A DNA stretch of 11,849 nt from Pseudomonadota bacterium (lineage in GTDB: Bacteria > Pseudomonadota > Gammaproteobacteria > JAKAQQ01). Each line of letters opens with the position of its first letter. Positions within the stretch are counted from its first letter, which is position 1. Under the pieces are notes generated by a model. The model was not told where the DNA came from, ran no database searches, and was given only the letters and a program-made list of their open reading frames with translations. The position numbers and the translations under genes are program-made. Location: contig JAKARN010000024.1 of the NCBI GenBank assembly GCA_021828425.1, forward strand, positions 1 through 11,849, read 5' to 3'. Positions 1 to 6,915 of the stretch are shown here, one piece after another.

Positions 1-1
1 C

Positions 2-166
2 AAGCTGGAGCCGGTCACGCGGATTCGGGTGAGATGGGTTGCCCGTGCGGAAGACGTAGTCGAACTGGCGGATCTTGTTCGTGCGTGGTGTGATGGCAGG
101 ATATGGGCGATCGCGTCGACTGGGCTCAAGGCCCATGAGGCAAAAAAACATAGGAAAATGATATAG
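2..166 (+). CDS. Possible C-terminal end of an unidentified protein, cut by the window start
   Basis: An open frame runs in from the left edge and ends at TAG 164-166, giving 54 visible residues. The middle reads like a real amphipathic helix (VARAEDVVELADLVRAW) and codons in that part favour G or C at the third position, like the neighbouring genes. The last dozen codons are AT-rich and lysine-rich and look less typical. I do not recognise a family. The opposite strand is also open from 149 to the edge (starting MFFCLMGLEP), so the coding strand is not certain. The rightward frame is preferred for its more protein-like composition. No start is visible. Confidence 0.33.
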   Translation, partial: KLEPVTRIRVRWVARAEDVVELADLVRAWCDGRIWAIASTGLKAHEAKKHRKMI

Positions 167-327
167 ATATGATTTGCTTGCTTGGCGTAGGGGAACGACA
201 TCGAAGGCATCCTGAGTCAAGGAATTGTATGCACTCCTCCGGTGCCTGCCGACACGCTCGGCAAGAAGTGCTTGGGAGAGTTAGAACCAGATCGAGCGGT
301 GTAGTTCCCCGACTTGCACGGATGGAC
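167..327. other. Gene-free stretch with one hairpin, downstream of the porin
   Basis: This stretch lies between the left partial frame and the 3' end of the leftward porin gene. It holds a perfect hairpin at 247-263: stem TGCCGA/TCGGCA, five-base loop. No T-run follows it on either strand, so it is not a standard intrinsic terminator, although it could still stop or protect the porin transcript. The bases just before it (about 141-175) are a short AT-rich patch with seven A's at 142-148. No other feature is supported here. Confidence 0.4.
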
Positions 328-1689
328 CTAAAACCGATACTGGAACATGAGACGCTCGTAGAGGAATGTCCCAAGGTCGGGAGTTCCGTATTGTCCGTTG
401 ATACCGGTCACGATGCCAAGACGATTTCGCACGGACAGGCCGCTCAGCGGACCTCCGGCAAACCAGGTCAGGTCGATGTCGGTTTCATGCGTGTCGGGGT
501 AGGTAGGGGTGGTCCAGTAGCCCGCTTCGCTCAGGATGATCCGGAAGGAGTGATCCAGAAACTGGGTCCAAGCGAGTTTAAGCGCCTGCCCAGGACCTTT
601 TTCCACTAGACCTGCTGTCATGGATGTGGTGTAGAGCGGGTCTGTGGCATATCCTGAAGTGTAGGGAGAAACCACGGACCCGTTCCTGAAGTTTGCTGTC
701 CCCCCGTGCGGAATACGGTCATAGCTCAGGACCAATCGGCTGGAGCTGAAGCCCAGACCGATCTCTGCTCCGTAGACCGAACTCGACACGGGGATTCCGA
801 GAGACGTGGAGTGCCGACTCCACTCACGGAGTCCCTGTATCCCGAAAATGAGAAAGTCAGCTCCTTGCAGGGCAAGATGGAGCGACCCGCTGCCGTAAGC
901 CATCTGGGCAAAGTGGTAGAAATCGTAGTACCAGAGATCAGCACGGACGGCCTTCCGGACCCATGTGGATCCCAAAGCGAATGTACCCGGGTTTCGGGTG
1001 CTGCCGACCGTTGGGTCGGGAGTGCCGCCATAGATGCCGGCGATACCGGCCGAATTGTAGAGGTTGGTGGCCGAGAACCGTGACGAGGTTCTGCTTTTCC
1101 AGCGAAACTCGCGAATGACCTCCAGGGTCCAGCCTGGCACTGGATCCCATCGACCGAAGAGTCCTTCGTAGGTCGCTGGGATCAGTCGCGAGTCCGAGGA
1201 ACCCATCCAAGGCGTATTGAGCGGGAAGGCACCACCCCCGATCTGGAAGCCGGCCTGCTGGTAGGTCAGGTAGGCTTGACCAAGACTTTGCAGAGTGTGG
1301 GTTCCGTAAAGAGTGGTGTCCAGGGCTCGATAGTCCATCTGTGAGTTGTTGATGCCAAAAAGGTCAGTCGCTATATAGAAACTGGCATACCCACGCCAGT
1401 GAGCGCCAAAACGTTTTGAACGGAAGTTGAAGAGGCCGGCCAGACCGTTGGCGTGCTGGTCAAGTGGGGCAGCAGAGTTCTCGTACCAACGGGAGAAGTC
1501 ATAGTCCCGGAAGCGTCCGGTCAGTGTGCCTACCTGACCCAGAGAGAGACGATGCTGGGGGTGATGCTTGGCTGTTGCCCGGGCCATGGCAACCGGAATG
1601 GCAGCCAGGCCGGTGGCGGCAAGGAGCAGGAAGATGCTCCATCTGGATCCTTGGGGCCGGGAGGATTTGTCTGAGACAGGTCGGGGCAT
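328..1689 (-). CDS. OprD-like outer-membrane porin
   Basis: This 453-residue protein is probably a beta-barrel channel for small solutes. A basic N-terminus leads to a hydrophobic signal segment (about residues 17-38, cleavage likely after AMARA). The mature protein opens with a GRFRDYDFSR-type strand and contains LNTPWMGSSDSRLIPATYEG (about 158-177) and TDPLYTTSM (about 349-358). Both resemble conserved stretches of the OprD-type porin family. It ends in Phe (MFQYRF), the outer-membrane assembly signal. An upstream in-frame ATG at 1737 exists, but it lies inside the PhoB-box-like repeats and before the signal peptide. ATG 1689 fits the promoter geometry better. Neither start has a good Shine-Dalgarno. 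It is divergent from the YncE/phosphoesterase gene. Substrate is unknown; phosphate or another anion is a guess from the regulatory site. Confidence 0.82.
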   Translation of the reverse strand: MPRPVSDKSSRPQGSRWSIFLLLAATGLAAIPVAMARATAKHHPQHRLSLGQVGTLTGRFRDYDFSRWYENSAAPLDQHANGLAGLFNFRSKRFGAHWRGYASFYIATDLFGINNSQMDYRALDTTLYGTHTLQSLGQAYLTYQQAGFQIGGGAFPLNTPWMGSSDSRLIPATYEGLFGRWDPVPGWTLEVIREFRWKSRTSSRFSATNLYNSAGIAGIYGGTPDPTVGSTRNPGTFALGSTWVRKAVRADLWYYDFYHFAQMAYGSGSLHLALQGADFLIFGIQGLREWSRHSTSLGIPVSSSVYGAEIGLGFSSSRLVLSYDRIPHGGTANFRNGSVVSPYTSGYATDPLYTTSMTAGLVEKGPGQALKLAWTQFLDHSFRIILSEAGYWTTPTYPDTHETDIDLTWFAGGPLSGLSVRNRLGIVTGINGQYGTPDLGTFLYERLMFQYRF

Positions 1690-1713
1690 TGGATTTAGAT
1701 ATGTTGCCGAAGT

Positions 1714-1753
1714 ATGACAAGAATAAATGGCGAACATGACAGAGTTGTGACAT
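1714..1753 (-). promoter_or_regulatory. PhoB-box-like heptamer array upstream of the porin
   Basis: On the minus strand the repeats are ATGTCAC (1753-1747), spacer AACT, CTGTCAT (1742-1736), and TTGTCAT (1720-1714). Their starts are 11 and 22 bases apart, so all fall on one 11-base phase with one unit missing. The known PhoB box is two CTGTCAT-like heptamers 11 bases apart. The first pair plus three flanking bases agrees with the E. coli consensus at about 16 of 21 positions by my count. The orientation points at the porin. Binding by PhoB, or by another response regulator of the OmpR/PhoB class, is inferred. Confidence 0.55.
1720..1725 (-). promoter_or_regulatory. Candidate -10 of the porin promoter
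   Basis: TATTCT (4 of 6 to TATAAT) begins exactly 10 bases after the CTGTCAT repeat. That is the usual distance between a PhoB box and the -10 in activated promoters, where the box replaces the -35. Transcription would begin near 1713 and leave a leader of about 24 bases to ATG 1689. The hexamer is weak and overlaps the third heptamer by one base. Confidence 0.35.
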
Positions 1754-1827
1754 TACGATCGGCGCCCCGGCAATGCATCCATGGAGGGTGGACCGCGATA
1801 TGGCAGGAACGTGTGAGCTCGGGGCCG

Positions 1828-1836
1828 TGCTAGGAT
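1828..1836 (+). promoter_or_regulatory. Candidate extended -10 for the YncE/phosphoesterase gene
   Basis: TGC-TAGGAT is an extended -10 (TGn followed by a hexamer matching TATAAT at 4 of 6). No convincing -35 lies 16-18 bases upstream. It would give a leader of about 85 bases before ATG 1929. The PhoB-like repeats lie about 75 bases upstream and face the other way, so their effect on this gene is uncertain. Confidence 0.25.
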
Positions 1837-1928
1837 GCCCAAAGCTCGTTGACCCACTGCTGCGATGCTTGACCAAGCCCAAGCAGGGTTTCCCCAATAC
1901 CGTCCGTCCATTTGTTAAGGAGCATGAG

Positions 1929-4727
1929 ATGAGATTTTTGAGACCCCTGAAGATCCTTGCCCTGTGTGGAGCAGTCGGTGGTACCCTCCTCTCGCTGCAC
2001 GCTCACGCGGCACCCGTATCCAACAGCAGGGATGTGGTCGGACCGGTTGTGATAGGAGAGGCCAATGCGGTCCGATTTTCTCATGTGCTCCCGACCGGGC
2101 GCATCGTTTCTCCGCGCGGCCTTATCCAGGGAACACGCAACTTTGCCACGGCTCTCCTGCCTTGGGGGAGCGTCGTGGCCGTTCTCAATAATGGTGCGAC
2201 CCGCGACCAAGATGTCACCCTCTATTCCGCCGAGTCATTGAGGGAGATAACCCGGCTCGTGGCAACACAGGGATCTTCACGTCGGTTGAGGAGGGCCAGT
2301 GGAGGCGACAAGACTGCGGTTGGGTACCAAAGTTTCTTTCAGGGCATGACCGTCAGTGTGCATGGGAGGAGACTCTTTGTGGCAGGTGGAGCCAGTGACG
2401 ATGTATTGGCCTTGGCCTGGCGGGATGGGCATGTCGTGGTTCTCCGTCGCTATCCCTTGAGGTGGCAACCATTTCCTGGCAACCAGTATCCTTACCATTA
2501 CGCGGGACATCACATCATTGCGCATCGTTTGTTCTATCCCGATGCGGTTGCAGCAGGTCCGCGTGGTCGTCACCTGTTCGTGAGCGGCCTTTTGGCGAAC
2601 AGTCTTGCGCGTGTCGACCTCAGAAACGGCCATGTCCGCTATCTCAATGTCGGTCCGTATCCATTCGCCTTGGCTTTTGCCGATAAAGGACAACGGCTCG
2701 TCGTGAGCCTCTGGGGGAGTGACCGTGTGGCGATCGTTGAGCCCCAAAAGCTGAGACTCTCCGGGACCATCCCGCTGGGCCCGCCCACGGGTCCCGGGAA
2801 CACCCGCGCTGGAATCCATCCGACCGCACTAGCCGCGATTCCAGGAACTCCCGATGTGCTGGTTGCCCTATCGAATGTGGACCAGGTAGCCCGAGTCAAT
2901 GTCCGTTCCCTCCGGGAGATGGACGTGCTGGATGACAGTCCATATCCGGGCTCGCCCCCTGGCAGCTATCCGGATGCCTTGGCTGTGGCCAGGGGGCGGA
3001 TTTTCGTTGCGAATGCGGGCAACAACGATGTTGCCGTGTTCTCCCTCAAGAGTGGAAGGCAGCTTGGACTGATTCCCACCGGGTGGTATCCAACCTCGCT
3101 GGGCGTCCGGAATGGAGCCCTCTTCATTGCCTCCGCCAAGGGTCTGGGATCCGGACCCAATGTCGACCACCAATGGGTGGGTGACATGATGGGGGGGCTC
3201 GTGCAGAAGATCGACCTTGCCACGCTCTCACGGTATGGGACCCGATGGACCCGTGATGTCCTCAGGAATGACCACTTTGCGAATCGACAACGCGCGGTTC
3301 GACATCAGGCCGACCGGAAGACTGCCCACTGGTTGCGCCGGCATATCCGGTATGTGGTTTTTGTCCTGAGGGAAAACAAAACGTTCGACGAGGATCTGGG
3401 CGACTATCGGCCAGCGGGGCATTGGGCCGATCCACACCTAGACCTCTACGGGCCACGGGAGCTTCCCAATCTTTACAACCTCGCACACCGGGAAACCCTG
3501 TTCGTGAATTTCATGGCTGATGGGGAAGTGACCGCGCAGGGTCACCAATGGACAACTGCCGCATCGGATTCCGATTTCGTGCAGCGAACTTGGCCGGAAT
3601 ACTATTCAGGCCGGGGATTGGTCGCCAATCCCGGATGGACGCAGTCCCTGATCCCGGGCGGGGCAACGGGGACAGGGGGAGTGCCTCTCGGGGTGGACAA
3701 TCCCTACGCGATCTATGAAAACCTTTCGGCGCTGGGTGCTTGGTCCAATCCCTGGATCAGTTATCCAGGCCGTCTGTTCCTTTTCAACGATCTTCTCGCA
3801 CATCGGGTGTCCTTCGAGGATTTTGGCGAGTTTGTCTCCCGATCTGAGGCAGGCAGCATTTCTGCAGCGATGAGGCAGCACTTGGCCTTGCAAGTACCAG
3901 GATGGGACCGCATGCTTCTCGATACCTACCGGGTGCAACGGGCTGTGGACTGGCTCAAAGGCCACTCCGGTTCCCGTTTCCCTCATTTCATCTATATCTG
4001 GCTTCCGGATGACCATACAGCCGGCCGGTCACCTTGTTACTATACGCCGGATTACTATGTCGCCAACAACGACTACGCAACCGCCCGTTTCATTCATTAC
4101 CTGTCGACCACGCCTCAGTGGAGACACATGGTGGTGTTTGTGACCGAGGACGATGCCCAGTCAGGCGCAGATCACATCAATGCCCATCGCACCTTGGCCC
4201 TCGCGGTCGGGCCTTGGGTCAAAAAAGGCCACTTGGAGACACATCTTTACTCGCAGGTCAACATCCTAAAGACCGTGGAAGCGATTTTTGATCTCCCTGC
4301 GCTGTCGCAGTGGGACCAGAATGCCCGCGTTTTTTCCGGTCTGTGGACCCGCCATCCGGATTTCGCGCCAACTCCGGTCCTGCCCATGCAGGTCCGACTG
4401 GCCTTTAACGCGGGAGCTTGCAGCCATTACACGTTGATGCGACGGGAAGCCGGAGTGAATGGCCATAATTTGCCACCTGACTGGAAAGCCTGGTACCGGG
4501 CACGACAGGCACGGCACTCCGGATCTGACCCAGATCCGGTTCCGAATCCACGGAAATCCTACTCTCCGACCAGTCTCCTCAAGGTTTCGGGACCGGAGCA
4601 GATGAAGCAGGAATGGGTGGCGAGCAAAGGCTTGAAATCCTATGAGAGGGTCATGGCCTACCTCAGGCGGTACGCCGCGCGTCGGAAGGCTCCGCTGTCG
4701 GCCTACGAAGGCGGCGAAAGACGCTAG
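1929..4727 (+). CDS. Secreted YncE-like beta-propeller / alkaline-phosphatase-superfamily phosphoesterase
   Basis: This 932-residue exported protein has two parts. After a signal peptide (residues 1-27, ending AHA), residues about 35-440 form a YncE-like beta-propeller with repeats such as YPDALAVARGRIFVANAGNN (347-366). Residues about 470-870 form a phosphoesterase of the acid-phosphatase/phospholipase C group: ENKTFD (482-487), DGEVTAQGHQW (531-541) and TEDDAQSGADH (739-749). These carry the acidic, Asn and His residues expected for metal binding and catalysis. It would hydrolyse phosphate esters in the periplasm or outside the cell; the substrate cannot be read from sequence. The start is fixed by AAGGAG at 1917-1922, six bases before ATG 1929. 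An upstream in-frame start at 1773 would bury the signal peptide. The architecture matches the family often named bifunctional YncE/alkaline phosphatase family protein. Confidence 0.88.
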   Translation: MRFLRPLKILALCGAVGGTLLSLHAHAAPVSNSRDVVGPVVIGEANAVRFSHVLPTGRIVSPRGLIQGTRNFATALLPWGSVVAVLNNGATRDQDVTLYSAESLREITRLVATQGSSRRLRRASGGDKTAVGYQSFFQGMTVSVHGRRLFVAGGASDDVLALAWRDGHVVVLRRYPLRWQPFPGNQYPYHYAGHHIIAHRLFYPDAVAAGPRGRHLFVSGLLANSLARVDLRNGHVRYLNVGPYPFALAFADKGQRLVVSLWGSDRVAIVEPQKLRLSGTIPLGPPTGPGNTRAGIHPTALAAIPGTPDVLVALSNVDQVARVNVRSLREMDVLDDSPYPGSPPGSYPDALAVARGRIFVANAGNNDVAVFSLKSGRQLGLIPTGWYPTSLGVRNGALFIASAKGLGSGPNVDHQWVGDMMGGLVQKIDLATLSRYGTRWTRDVLRNDHFANRQRAVRHQADRKTAHWLRRHIRYVVFVLRENKTFDEDLGDYRPAGHWADPHLDLYGPRELPNLYNLAHRETLFVNFMADGEVTAQGHQWTTAASDSDFVQRTWPEYYSGRGLVANPGWTQSLIPGGATGTGGVPLGVDNPYAIYENLSALGAWSNPWISYPGRLFLFNDLLAHRVSFEDFGEFVSRSEAGSISAAMRQHLALQVPGWDRMLLDTYRVQRAVDWLKGHSGSRFPHFIYIWLPDDHTAGRSPCYYTPDYYVANNDYATARFIHYLSTTPQWRHMVVFVTEDDAQSGADHINAHRTLALAVGPWVKKGHLETHLYSQVNILKTVEAIFDLPALSQWDQNARVFSGLWTRHPDFAPTPVLPMQVRLAFNAGACSHYTLMRREAGVNGHNLPPDWKAWYRARQARHSGSDPDPVPNPRKSYSPTSLLKVSGPEQMKQEWVASKGLKSYERVMAYLRRYAARRKAPLSAYEGGERR

Positions 4728-4787
4728 CGAGATCTGTTGTCAACCGGAGCGCATCTGAACCGTTAAATGGGCGTAGATCGAGGGTCG

Positions 4788-4796
4788 TGCTATCAT
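4788..4796 (+). promoter_or_regulatory. Candidate extended -10 for the SlyB-like lipoprotein gene
   Basis: TGC-TATCAT is a near-perfect extended -10 (hexamer 5 of 6). Extended -10 promoters depend little on a -35, and none is evident at the right distance. A TTGTCA at 4737-4742 is too far upstream. The predicted start near 4803 gives a leader of about 33 bases. This suggests the lipoprotein is transcribed on its own as well as by any read-through from the phosphoesterase gene. Confidence 0.42.
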
Positions 4797-4835
4797 GACT
4801 CTAGGTTTTCACCAGTGGAATTTGAGGGTTTCATG

Positions 4836-5321
4836 ATGCGCAAGTTCGTGTTTTTACCGGCTTTGATGATGACGGTCCTGCTTGCTGGATGTGCAAGTAA
4901 TCTGGGGGGCAGTTCCTATTACCGGGGTGAGGCGCGGACAATTCAGCGGGTTCGTCTGGGGACCTTGGTAGCGGTCCGTTTTGTCACCATTTCAGGAGGA
5001 CAAGCTCGCGGACAGGTCACGAACGGCCAGATTGGAACAGTGGTAGGAGGAGTGGCCGGCGGGATCGCAGGCAGTGCGATCGGTGGCGGTCGAGGGGCGG
5101 CGTTGGCCACGGTCGGTGGGGTAGTACTCGGCGCCATTGCGGGGCACGCCATCGGGCATTCGACTGGGAAAGTGCCGGGTGTACAGCTGACGGTCCGTCT
5201 GGATAGCGGTCGCCTGATGGCAGTTGTGCAACAACAGGGTCATACCACTTGGACCAGCGGTGAACGAGTTCAAGTTCTCTATTCTGCGGACGGTATCGTC
5301 CGCGTTCAACCGCTAAACTGA
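4836..5321 (+). CDS. SlyB/Pcp-like glycine-zipper outer-membrane lipoprotein
   Basis: This 161-residue lipoprotein has a lipobox LAGC with the modified Cys at position 19. Ala follows rather than Asp, so outer-membrane sorting is expected. Residues about 64-108 are a glycine zipper (GGVAGGIAGSAIGGG and similar), the membrane-associating module of the SlyB/Pcp family. A C-terminal beta-rich part follows (VRLDSGRLMAVVQQQG, about 120-135), also typical of SlyB. The family is linked to outer-membrane integrity and stress. Two ATGs are adjacent at 4833 and 4836. GAGGG at 4824-4828 sits 4 bases from the first and 7 from the second, so 4836 is preferred. An in-frame upstream start at 4767 would put about 23 residues before the signal peptide and is unlikely. 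It lies 108 bases after the phosphoesterase gene. Confidence 0.86.
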   Translation: MRKFVFLPALMMTVLLAGCASNLGGSSYYRGEARTIQRVRLGTLVAVRFVTISGGQARGQVTNGQIGTVVGGVAGGIAGSAIGGGRGAALATVGGVVLGAIAGHAIGHSTGKVPGVQLTVRLDSGRLMAVVQQQGHTTWTSGERVQVLYSADGIVRVQPLN

Positions 5322-5381
5322 ACAACTGTCCATCTGTTTGAACCACCTTGTGTGATCGCCCTGATTTTGGGAAGTAGTCAG

Positions 5382-5396
5382 GCCATGTTTCATGGC
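5382..5396. other. Hairpin between two converging genes
   Basis: GCCATG-TTT-CATGGC is a perfect 6-base stem with a 3-base loop in the 139-base gap between the convergent lipoprotein and permease genes. The position suits a two-way terminator, but no T-run follows on either strand. A role in termination is only possible. Nothing else is seen in the gap. Confidence 0.3.
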
Positions 5397-5460
5397 GGTG
5401 CGGCTGAAGTGTGTGCGGCGGGTTGTGGAGTTGGGGGTTTGTTCCTGATGAGGTTTGGAT

Positions 5461-6891
5461 TTAAAGCGGGGGGGAGGAGATTTCGTCGATCACATTGAAG
5501 CGACCGGCGGCAGCGATTTTTTCCGGCGATGCCCGGCGTAGACGCAGCCAGACGATCCCGAGAGTGAACAGGATAAAAAGAGGAGCCAGCGTAAGTCGGG
5601 CGGACAGGGGAACCAGCGTCAAGATCATGGCAGCGGCAATAAGCAGTGAAGCCATTGTCGGGATAACCCAATGAAAAAGCCAATGACTCTGGGCCGTCCG
5701 GCGAGAGAATGGTCCGAGTGCACAGTTGGCCAGGATATGACCTAGGAAGAGTCCCAAGCTGCTCAGGGTGATGAGCAAGATGTAGCCGTGGAATGGGCCC
5801 AGCCAGAATCCGGTACACAAGGAGAGAGTAGCTGCGCCGAGCGTGGTCACGATCAGGGCCTGTGACGGATTACGCCGCGTATCGGTTTGGCCCAACCGTT
5901 CCGGAAAGACGACCCCGTCACGGCCGAGAGCAAAAATCATCCGAGCGCAACTAAGCAGGGGCGCTAGACTGCCGGCGAGCATCGAGTTTGCGATCAGCAG
6001 GAGGACAAGCCATGCCAGAACGGGCGAATGCAGTACCTCCTCGACAAGGATTGCCCCGGGAACCAGGGATCGGGCAAAACTGCCCATTCGGGTATAACCC
6101 CAGGCTACCGTCAAAGCATAGGCCATGAGCAAGAACAACACGGACGAGAAGAGAAACGCGGCGATCACGGCCCGGCGGATCCGTTTTTGGGGAGATTGTG
6201 TTTCCTCTCCCAATGCGACTGCAGCCGAGGATCCCGAAACAGCGAACATGGCGATCAGGACTCCGTGTCCGAAGCCGCTCAAGCCGCCCTTGGCCCAGAG
6301 GGGGTTCAGCACTTCCCAGGTCATGGAATGCGGAGAGCGGATGATCAGCAAAACTGACAGGACGAGGAGAACAACAATTTCGGCAGTCCCGGTCCAGACG
6401 GCATAACGCAGTGAGGGGCGGATCCCCTTGAGCGCAAGCAGGAGAACTGCGCCATAAAACAGGAGAGTCACCGGCCACCAGAGCCACCCTGGGGAAGTAA
6501 TGCCCAAGAAATGGTGGAGGACCCCAGGGAGAAAAACTCCACCAACAAAAACGGTGGCGTTGGTCAAGATGTTGAAATAGGAAATGAGGAAAAGGAAGGC
6601 ACCATAAACTGCCCATCGACTTCCCAGTCCGTGGGCAATATAGCTATAAAACCCGCCAGCCGAGGCAATCGATTTGGAAAACTGGAGAGTGGTATTGATC
6701 ATGAGGCCAGCCGTGATGACGCCGGCCAGCATGGCCAAGGGTAGGGCGCCCTGCGCATAGACGGCGGCACCGGTCAGGGTCGCTGCCATCGCACCAGCCG
6801 GGGCAATTAGCGAGATGGACTGGTAGGTTAGCTGCCAGAAGCCGACCGCGTCCCGGTCCAGTGTCTGCGATGCGGTGGCGGTTTTGGGCAT
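5461..6891 (-). CDS. APC-superfamily amino-acid permease
   Basis: This 476-residue, very hydrophobic inner-membrane protein has about 12 predicted transmembrane segments, the usual size for the APC family. Family signs are an early SLIAPAGAMA segment (helix 1 region), SAGGFYSYIAHGLG (helix 3 region) and GEETQSPQKRIRRAVIAAFL after helix 6. The last matches the conserved acidic loop motif of amino-acid and polyamine transporters. It probably imports amino acids by proton symport; the substrate cannot be assigned. Two in-frame ATGs exist, at 6900 and 6891. The AGGAG at 6905-6901 touches the first and lies 9 bases before the second, so 6891 is chosen. It begins 24 bases after the stop of the S10 peptidase, so the two are almost surely one operon. 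A run of seven C's lies near its 3' end and would alter only the last residues. Confidence 0.85.
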   Translation of the reverse strand: MPKTATASQTLDRDAVGFWQLTYQSISLIAPAGAMAATLTGAAVYAQGALPLAMLAGVITAGLMINTTLQFSKSIASAGGFYSYIAHGLGSRWAVYGAFLFLISYFNILTNATVFVGGVFLPGVLHHFLGITSPGWLWWPVTLLFYGAVLLLALKGIRPSLRYAVWTGTAEIVVLLVLSVLLIIRSPHSMTWEVLNPLWAKGGLSGFGHGVLIAMFAVSGSSAAVALGEETQSPQKRIRRAVIAAFLFSSVLFLLMAYALTVAWGYTRMGSFARSLVPGAILVEEVLHSPVLAWLVLLLIANSMLAGSLAPLLSCARMIFALGRDGVVFPERLGQTDTRRNPSQALIVTTLGAATLSLCTGFWLGPFHGYILLITLSSLGLFLGHILANCALGPFSRRTAQSHWLFHWVIPTMASLLIAAAMILTLVPLSARLTLAPLFILFTLGIVWLRLRRASPEKIAAAGRFNVIDEISSPPL

Positions 6892-6915
6892 ATCCGGCAT
6901 CTCCTGAGAAACGGT

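Noticed and set aside
142..148. A7 run as the T-run of a leftward terminator
   Set aside because: On the minus strand the T-run precedes, rather than follows, the nearby small TGGGC/GCCCA hairpin (121-135), so the order is wrong for a terminator.
169..609. Rightward open frame of 146 codons
   Set aside because: More than half overlaps the porin gene on the other strand. The translation is rich in Arg, Gly and His with no domain or export signal, and no ribosome site stands out. It is a shadow of the porin.
1690..1737. Longer N-terminus for the porin from ATG 1737
   Set aside because: The extension is not signal-like, lacks a Shine-Dalgarno and overlaps the PhoB-box-like repeat and the predicted -10.
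1849..1874. Two TTGACC copies 20 bases apart, possible -35 elements or operator repeats
   Set aside because: Neither has a -10 at a usable distance, and flanking bases do not match, so chance is likely.
1773..1928. 52-residue N-terminal extension of the phosphoesterase gene
   Set aside because: A strong AAGGAG precedes ATG 1929, which opens directly into a signal peptide. The extension would mask it.
5468..5474. Seven-base homopolymer near the permease stop as a phase-variation tract
   Set aside because: It lies within the last few codons. Slippage would change only the extreme C-terminus and not switch the gene off.
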